A stretch of 6,882 nucleotides of DNA, from NCBI GenBank assembly GCA_021160185.1, contig JAGHDA010000255.1, positions 1 through 6,882 of the forward strand, read 5' to 3'. Below the pieces are notes generated by a model. It searched no databases. It was not told the DNA's origin and saw only the letters and a list, made by a program, of their open reading frames with translations. This document shows, one piece after another, positions 1 through 4,923 of the stretch. The first letter of the stretch is position 1. Each line of letters opens with the position of its first letter. Both the position numbers and the translations under genes were made by a program. The stretch is from Verrucomicrobiota bacterium. Lineage in GTDB: Bacteria; Verrucomicrobiota; Verrucomicrobiia; Limisphaerales; CAZBKV01.

Positions 1-783
1 CTCTTCGGTTGGCAAATCCTCCTCCTCGGGGCCGTTGACGCTCCATCCGCCCCCCGCGCCGCCGGCGGAGCGAACGAGCGCCGCGGGCTTCTTCACAATG
101 CGCACTTTGGGCCAGCGCCACGGCCAAAGTCGGCTGCCGGCTTTGGTGAGGAGGCCGGTCAGGAAAATCCCCCCGATCATGCCGCCCAGGTGCGCCGCGT
201 GGGCGATATGGCTGTGCGGCTCCAACATGCCAAGCACGGCGACGACAAACATCACTGCCAACAAGTACTTCGCCTTGATGCTGATCGGGAAAATAAAGGC
301 CAGCAGCGCAGTGATGTAGGCCTCGCGGTTCATCACTGAAAAAGCGGCGATCAAGCCGAACACCCCCGCCGAAGCGCCCACCACGGGCCCCGAGCCGAAG
401 TGGCTGGGCAACACCCAACTACAGACCGCCTGGAACAGGCCTCCGGCCGCGCCGCTGCCCAAATAGAGACGGAGGAACGCCGCGCGCCCCAGCGTCATCT
501 CCACCGACCGGCCGAACATGTAGAGCATGGCGCAATTGATAAGGATGTGGAACAGGCCGGCGTGCAGAAACTGGAAGGTGAGCAACTGCCACAAAAACCC
601 CTTGGCCAGGTCCTGGGGGTAAAGCGGCAGATAAGCGAAGAGCGCGCCCAGCGGCGACCGGGGGGCGGCCATGGCGATCATTTGCACGGCGTACACAGCC
701 ACGTTGGCAATGACAAGAGCCAACGTGGCCGAGATCGGCTGCCGCAAAGGCCGGCCCCGCATATATGCCCGGTCGTAAAGCAC
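1..783 (-). CDS. Rhomboid-family intramembrane serine protease (3' end cut by window)
   Basis: Rhomboids are polytopic membrane proteases that cut transmembrane segments of other proteins. The 261 visible codons, read from a GTG at 783, show the whole catalytic core. There is a first hydrophobic segment near residues 17-38, the oxyanion-side motif HILIN (His79, Asn83) after FLHAGLF, the nucleophile motif GASAG (Ser138), and the TM6 motif AHLGG (His198) followed by GMIGGIF. After about residue 215 comes a basic, tryptophan-containing cytosolic tail that turns glycine-rich and acidic and is still open at base 1, so the C-terminus is missing. The GTG is preferred over the ATG at 762 because it adds the segment LYDRAYM, which resembles, from memory, the N-termini of verrucomicrobial-type rhomboids; a weak GAGAG lies just upstream. 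The substrate cannot be predicted. It lies 81 bases downstream of the synthase gene and could share its transcript. Family assignment is secure; the start is less so. Confidence 0.93.
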   Translation of the reverse strand, partial: MLYDRAYMRGRPLRQPISATLALVIANVAVYAVQMIAMAAPRSPLGALFAYLPLYPQDLAKGFLWQLLTFQFLHAGLFHILINCAMLYMFGRSVEMTLGRAAFLRLYLGSGAAGGLFQAVCSWVLPSHFGSGPVVGASAGVFGLIAAFSVMNREAYITALLAFIFPISIKAKYLLAVMFVVAVLGMLEPHSHIAHAAHLGGMIGGIFLTGLLTKAGSRLWPWRWPKVRIVKKPAALVRSAGGAGGGWSVNGPEEEDLPTEE

Positions 784-864
784 TGCTCTCAACTTACCGC
801 GCCGCGCGCCCCCCTTCAACCGCCTCTTCGCAACGGTCCGGAAATTTCTCCTCTCCGAGGCGGC
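784..864 (-). other. Synthase-rhomboid spacer with imperfect inverted repeat
   Basis: This 81-base gap separates two genes of the same orientation. It contains a perfect 7-base inverted repeat, CCGCCTC at 820-826 against GAGGCGG at 857-863, with a 30-base spacer; on the minus-strand transcript the stem extends by a G-U and an A-U pair. No T-run follows it on the minus strand, so it does not look like an intrinsic terminator and read-through into the rhomboid gene is plausible. The spacer of the repeat also holds the small palindrome GAAATTTC. No convincing promoter is visible. Confidence 0.35.
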
Positions 865-3033
865 TCACCCTTCCAGAAAGTTATAACGGCGCAGGCCTTC
901 CAGGATCCCCGCGGCGCTCGGCGACTGGGCAAAGTAGACCTTGCGCAGGTTGCGCAGCGGCTCCAACTCCGGAGCGTAGTTGCCCACTACCACGCCCCGC
1001 GTCGAGCCGGTGAACATGTCCATGTCGTTGCCCGAATCCCCGCACACCACGGCGCGGCTGAGCGGGATGGACCACTTGTTGCCCACGTACCGCACCGCTC
1101 TGCCCTTGGAGGCGCGTTTGGGCAAGACGTCCAAGTACAGTCCCTGCGTCAGGAGCACATTAACGGTTTTGGCCCGACGCCCCAGCCGTTCCCTCACGAC
1201 CTCCGCCGTGAGCGCCGGATCGCGGACGTAGAAGGAAATCTTAAACGGGTTCTGGTTCGCTTCCTCTTGAAGCTCCAAGCCGGGAATTCCCAGAAGCAGC
1301 TCCTGAGTCTCGCCGCGTTTCCACTGATACTTGATGTGGCTAAGCCAGCCTTTATCGATGAATTTCTCATCGAGGGAATAGTATATGTATGTTCCCACCG
1401 ACGCGATGACCACATCCGGCGCAGGGATCTGGAATCGATCGAGGGCCTCCCGCACCAACGGCAGCGAACGGCCGGTGGCCACTCCGAACACGAATCGATT
1501 GTCGCGCTCGGCCAGGATCCGGCGCAGTTCCTCCAGGCCGGGTTGCTCCGTCCCCTCGCTCAGGAGGGTGCCGTCGATATCGGTTATCAACATACGGTCG
1601 GCAAGCCGCAGGCGCTCGTAAAGCGGCCGGTTCCGGGCAAGGTGTTTCACGCCAAGCCCCTGGGACGCTTCCCGGTTTTCTTCGACCAACCGGAGGTAGC
1701 GCTCGGCGTGGACCTCCCAACTGTAGCGCTCTTGCACGGCGCGAACGCCTCGATTCGAGCACTCGGTCCACAGCTCTTCGTTCACCAGCAAGCGCTTGAT
1801 CGCTTCCTGCACCTGCGTCGTGTCCCGAGGATCGACCAACAGGCCGTGGCCGCAGTGGCGGAGGATTTCCGCCGGGCCGCCGTCGTTGGTGGCCACCGCC
1901 GGCAAGCCGCACGCCCCGGCCTCCAGAAGGGTCAGGCCGAAAGGCTCGGTCAGTGCGATGTTGACGAACACGCCCCGTTTGCTAGCGCAGAGTCGGTAGA
2001 TCTCGGGCACTTCCACCCATGCGTCGTGCTTCTTGGGTATGGCCAGGCGGCCGTAGAGGTTGTACTTGTCCATCAACAGCAGGATCTCGGTGAGCACTTC
2101 TTTTTCGCCGGGCGGCATGTGCGCAATGTCGCGGCGGATGCCGGCGAACACGGCCAGGTTGGCGATGGCCTGCAATTCCCGATCCGTCCCGTAGGCGTGG
2201 ATGAGGCCGTCAATGTTCTTCTTCCGATCCGGCCGGCAGATCGCCAGGATGAAGGGCCGATCCGGATGGGCGAAGAACTTTTCGACGTTCTCCTTGACCC
2301 GAAAAAGCGCCTGGCGGCGCTCCTCAGGGAGGTCCGCGCCGGGAATCAAATCCTGGTAGTAGGGATAGAACCGATCGAAGTCGATCCCCGGCGGAATCAC
2401 GTGAAACTCGGCCTGATCGAAATTGCGGTAGCCCTCGTAAGCTCGGATCTCGCGCTCGGTGGAGGCCACGATGAACTCCGCGTTGGCCAAAGTCTCTTCC
2501 TCCGCCTCCAGCCGCCGCAGGAATTGAAAGCGCGCGTAGGCCTCCTCCCGGCTCATGCCCGATTCCACCAGCTTTTCCAGCTTCGGGCGGCCAAGGGAGT
2601 GGCCCGTATGGGCGAAGGGCACGTTGAGCATCGAGGAAAGCTCCGTAGCCACATAGCCCGCATCCGCGTAGTGGGAATGGATCCAATCCGGGAAAATCCT
2701 CTCGGCCTTGATATGGGTCAAGGCGTTGGTGACAAACTCGTCCAGGCAATCCCACAGCTTCTCTTTGGGCAGATAGCGCTTGCCGCCGCACCAAACGCGC
2801 CGGATGTCGAGCTTGGGATTGACCTCCTCCACCGGCCTGGCGTACTCCGGACCGACAGCGGGATCGTCAATCCGCCGGGTAAACAGATGAACCTTCTCCA
2901 CCTCCGGCCGGCGGCTCAACGCCTTGGCCAGCTCCATCACGTAGATGATCTGGCCGCCGTTGTCCGCGTCCCTGCCTAATTCAAGGCGGTTCGCTCGAAA
3001 CAATCCGTGGAGGCTGTATAAGTGGATTCGCAT
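865..3033 (-). CDS. Sucrose-phosphate synthase-like GT4 glycosyltransferase fused to HAD phosphatase
   Basis: The 722-residue protein probably transfers glucose from a nucleotide sugar to fructose 6-phosphate, giving sucrose 6-phosphate, and may then remove the phosphate. It is expected in the cytoplasm. Residues 1 to about 455 are a GT-B/GT4 glycosyltransferase: GRDADNGGQ (20-28) is the glycine-rich acceptor-side loop of sucrose synthases and sucrose-phosphate synthases, HSLGRPK (145-151) is the family signature, CRPDRKKN (266-273) is the basic phosphate-binding stretch, and the E-x7-E donor motif is Glu363/Glu371 within EPFGLTLLEAGACGLP. Residues 480-722 are a HAD-IIB (sucrose-phosphate phosphatase-like) domain with DIDGTLL (Asp485, Asp487), VATGR (518-522), Lys643 and GDSGND (665-670), so all four HAD motifs appear present. 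The ATG at 3033 gives the expected MRIHLYSLHG start; only a weak purine-rich AAGAAAG precedes it. Alternatives include a related synthase such as mannosylfructose-phosphate synthase. Domain calls are firm, the exact sugar acceptor is inferred. Confidence 0.9.
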   Translation of the reverse strand: MRIHLYSLHGLFRANRLELGRDADNGGQIIYVMELAKALSRRPEVEKVHLFTRRIDDPAVGPEYARPVEEVNPKLDIRRVWCGGKRYLPKEKLWDCLDEFVTNALTHIKAERIFPDWIHSHYADAGYVATELSSMLNVPFAHTGHSLGRPKLEKLVESGMSREEAYARFQFLRRLEAEEETLANAEFIVASTEREIRAYEGYRNFDQAEFHVIPPGIDFDRFYPYYQDLIPGADLPEERRQALFRVKENVEKFFAHPDRPFILAICRPDRKKNIDGLIHAYGTDRELQAIANLAVFAGIRRDIAHMPPGEKEVLTEILLLMDKYNLYGRLAIPKKHDAWVEVPEIYRLCASKRGVFVNIALTEPFGLTLLEAGACGLPAVATNDGGPAEILRHCGHGLLVDPRDTTQVQEAIKRLLVNEELWTECSNRGVRAVQERYSWEVHAERYLRLVEENREASQGLGVKHLARNRPLYERLRLADRMLITDIDGTLLSEGTEQPGLEELRRILAERDNRFVFGVATGRSLPLVREALDRFQIPAPDVVIASVGTYIYYSLDEKFIDKGWLSHIKYQWKRGETQELLLGIPGLELQEEANQNPFKISFYVRDPALTAEVVRERLGRRAKTVNVLLTQGLYLDVLPKRASKGRAVRYVGNKWSIPLSRAVVCGDSGNDMDMFTGSTRGVVVGNYAPELEPLRNLRKVYFAQSPSAAGILEGLRRYNFLEG

Positions 3034-3250
3034 CTTTCTTGCGCTCGGCTGTGCGGCCCCGGGTTTTGCCGTTTTTTTCCCGGGGCGGAAGCCATCCTAA
3101 CCGATTCGGGCTCCGGTGGCCAGTCCGACCGGATTTCAGGATCCGAAGCGCTCCAGCGGCTCCGAAAAGGGCGGGGATCGGCCGGGAACCGGGCTTTCCT
3201 TTGCCGTTCCTGTGTTGCGCGCGCGGGAGGGAAATCGGATCCTATGGCTC
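3034..3250. promoter_or_regulatory. Divergent intergenic region between synthase and sulfatase
   Basis: These 217 bases separate two divergent genes and must hold the promoters of both unless transcription starts within them in some other way. I see no convincing -35/-10 pair on either strand. Visible elements are the inverted repeat at 3056-3086 on the synthase side and a purine-rich GGGAGG at 3225-3230 on the sulfatase side. An open frame continues upstream of the sulfatase start to an ATG at 3116, but that stretch reads as low-complexity polar sequence with no family resemblance, so I treat it as non-coding. Confidence 0.45.
3056..3086. promoter_or_regulatory. Strong inverted repeat in the synthase leader
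   Basis: GCCCCGGG at 3056-3063 is perfectly complementary to CCCGGGGC at 3079-3086, giving an 8-base-pair all-G/C stem around a 15-base loop that is T-rich on the plus strand (A-rich on the minus strand). It lies 23 bases upstream of the synthase ATG, so it would be in the 5' leader of that transcript if transcription begins upstream of it. It could be an RNA hairpin affecting translation or a protein-binding palindrome. A function is inference only. Confidence 0.4.
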
Positions 3251-4795
3251 ATGAAGAGCTTGTTTGCCTCCTCCCATAGTCAAACGGGAGCAAGCGCTCC
3301 CGGCGTAAGACTCTCTGCGACGATCCGCGCCCTGGCTGGAGGGCTCGGCCTTTGCGCCCTTCTCGGCGCGCCCGCCCTGGCGCCGAGCCTCCGCGCGGCC
3401 GCTCGCCCTAACCTGATCCTCATCCTGAGCGACGACCACCGGTATGACTTCATGAGCTTCATGAAGCAGGCGCCGCCCTTTCTGGAGACGCCCAATCTCG
3501 ACCGCCTGGCCGCCGCCGGGGCTCACCTGGTCAACGCCTTCGTAGCCACCTCGCTCTGTTCGCCGAGCCGGGCCTCCATCCTCACCGGCCAATACATGCA
3601 TCACCACCGGGTCACGGACAACCAGCGGCCCGAGCCGGCCGACATCCGGTTCTTCCCCGAATACCTTCAGCAGGCCGGCTACGAGACGGCCTTTATCGGC
3701 AAATGGCACATGGGCCATGAGAACGACGCGCCCCGGAAAGGCTTCGATTATTGGGCCGCCCTCCGAGGCCAAGGCAGCTATTTCAACCCCACTCTCAACG
3801 TGAACGGTGCGCGCAAGACATTCCAAGGCTACAGCGCAGACGTGTTGACCGACCAGGCGCTGGCCTGGCTGAAACGGCCTCACGCCAAGCCCTTCTTCCT
3901 CTACCTCTCCTACAAAGCGGTTCATTACCCGTTCCGGCCCGCGCCGCGGCATCTGGGCCGCTACCGGAACGCGACGGTTCCCTATCCGGAGACCATGGCC
4001 AACACCGAGGAGAACTATCTCACTCAATCCCGCTGGATACGCGAACGCCGCTACAGCATCCACGGGATCGACCACATGGAAACCGGCCGCTACGACCACG
4101 ATCCAGTGCCCGATTTCGAGGAGTTCTATCGCCATTACTGCGAGACGGTTCACACGCTGGACGAAAGCATCGGCCGGGTGGTTCGCGCGCTGGAAGACGC
4201 CGGTCTGATGCAAAACACGGTCCTGATCTACACCAGCGACAACGGCTTCGCCCTGGGAGAGCACGGGTTCTACGACAAGCGCGACGCGTTCGAGGCGTCG
4301 ATCCGCGTGCCCCTGCTTGTGTGCGCCCCCGGCCGCGTGGCGCCCGGCTCGCGCCTTGCCGCCATGGTCCAAAACATCGATCTGGCGCCCACCCTGCTCG
4401 ACGCCGCCGGCGCGCGTCCGCCGAAGGACGCTCCGCCCATGGACGGACGCAGCTTCTGGCCGCTGTTGCTCGGACGGAAGGTTCCTTGGCGCGATCACAT
4501 CCTCTACGAATACTACTGGGAGTGGAACTTCCCGGCCACGCCGACCCAGTTCGCCATCCGGACCGACCGCTATAAATACATCTTCTATCACGGTGTCTGG
4601 GACCGGAACGGTTTCTATGATTTGCAGACCGACCCCTACGAACGCCATAACCTGATCGACGTCCCCGCGTTCCGGGAGCTCATCGGCGAGCTTCGCGGAA
4701 AACTGTTCGACGAGCTGGAGCAGTCCGGCGGATTGCAAATGCCCCTGCGCCGCCCGGCCGGGGAGCGGTTGGACGCCCGCAAGCTCCGCCGCTGA
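3251..4795 (+). CDS. Secreted type I sulfatase (arylsulfatase family, glucosamine-6-sulfatase-like)
   Basis: This 514-residue enzyme should hydrolyse sulfate esters, outside the cytoplasm, on a sulfated glycan. The formylglycine signature is complete: Cys103 in CSPSR with LTG following (C-x-P-S-R-x-x-x-L-T-G). Other active-site elements are Asp61/Asp62 in LSDDH, GKWHMG (Lys151, His153), His225, and the metal pair Asp330/Asn331 in TSDNGF followed by GEHGFYDK (His338, Lys343). The order FVATSLCSPSRAS, GQYMHHHRVTDN and the C-terminal IRTDRYKYI / FYDLQTDPYERHN resembles N-acetylglucosamine-6-sulfatases (SulfAtlas S1_11-like), from memory. The ATG at 3251 is chosen because it precedes a signal peptide: hydrophobic stretch at residues 27-44, mature domain starting near ARPN (51-54), with no lipobox. 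The n-region is long, and the best Shine-Dalgarno (GGGAGG, 3225-3230) is about 20 bases away, so the start is uncertain; an in-frame ATG at 3116 would add 45 unlikely residues. No maturase for the cysteine is in the window. Confidence 0.92.
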   Translation: MKSLFASSHSQTGASAPGVRLSATIRALAGGLGLCALLGAPALAPSLRAAARPNLILILSDDHRYDFMSFMKQAPPFLETPNLDRLAAAGAHLVNAFVATSLCSPSRASILTGQYMHHHRVTDNQRPEPADIRFFPEYLQQAGYETAFIGKWHMGHENDAPRKGFDYWAALRGQGSYFNPTLNVNGARKTFQGYSADVLTDQALAWLKRPHAKPFFLYLSYKAVHYPFRPAPRHLGRYRNATVPYPETMANTEENYLTQSRWIRERRYSIHGIDHMETGRYDHDPVPDFEEFYRHYCETVHTLDESIGRVVRALEDAGLMQNTVLIYTSDNGFALGEHGFYDKRDAFEASIRVPLLVCAPGRVAPGSRLAAMVQNIDLAPTLLDAAGARPPKDAPPMDGRSFWPLLLGRKVPWRDHILYEYYWEWNFPATPTQFAIRTDRYKYIFYHGVWDRNGFYDLQTDPYERHNLIDVPAFRELIGELRGKLFDELEQSGGLQMPLRRPAGERLDARKLRR

Positions 4796-4923
4796 GGCCG
4801 CGGCGGGGGCGATCGAAAACGCGCGGGGGGAGCCGCTTCCGCCCGCGCGATTCTTTTATCCGTTGGTGGGGCGGGGACCGCCCGCAAGCCCGAGGCGCAA
4901 GGCCCGCGGGCTTTCCCGGCGAG
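4796..4923. other. Hairpin-rich convergent spacer
   Basis: The 128 bases between the ends of the converging sulfatase and GH123-like genes contain three separate inverted repeats. The first is the terminator-like stem at 4820-4849. The second is GGGCGG (4869-4874) against CCGCCC (4878-4883) with a 3-base loop. The third is AAGCCCG (4886-4892) against CGGGCTT (4907-4913) with a 14-base loop. The last two lack T-runs on either strand and could protect 3' ends or simply reflect the high GC content. No gene is seen here. Confidence 0.5.
4814..4857. terminator. Probable bidirectional intrinsic terminator
   Basis: CGCGCGGG (4820-4827) pairs with CCCGCGCG (4842-4849). Past one G-G mismatch the stem continues with GGA (4829-4831) against TCC (4838-4840), closing a 6-base loop. 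On the plus strand it is followed by ATTCTTTT (4850-4857), and on the minus strand the opposite flank reads GTTTTCG. It sits 24 bases after the sulfatase stop and between two converging genes, which is where a shared two-way terminator is expected. The U-tracts are short and interrupted, so efficiency is unknown. Confidence 0.65.

Noticed and set aside
35..319. A 94-codon plus-strand frame at the left edge
   Set aside because: It lies over the rhomboid C-terminal half, which contains the conserved AHLGG catalytic motif on the minus strand.
820..863. Possible terminator between synthase and rhomboid genes
   Set aside because: The stem is only 7 perfect base pairs with a 30-base spacer and no following T-run on the minus strand, so an intrinsic terminator is not supported.
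400..2979. An 859-codon open frame on the plus strand, antisense to the synthase and part of the rhomboid
   Set aside because: It is in exact codon register with the minus-strand genes, so a stop could arise only where they use TTA, CTA or TCA, which are rare in GC-rich genomes. The translation is Arg/Gln/His/Val-rich with no domain, whereas the opposite strand encodes clear catalytic motifs.
3116..3250. N-terminal extension of the sulfatase from the ATG at 3116
   Set aside because: It would put 45 polar, basic residues ahead of the signal peptide with no family similarity, and the ATG at 3251 gives a sensible exported protein.
3242..4738. A 498-codon open frame on the minus strand, antisense to the sulfatase
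   Set aside because: Same codon-aligned antisense register and same explanation; the sulfatase strand carries the complete formylglycine signature and metal ligands.
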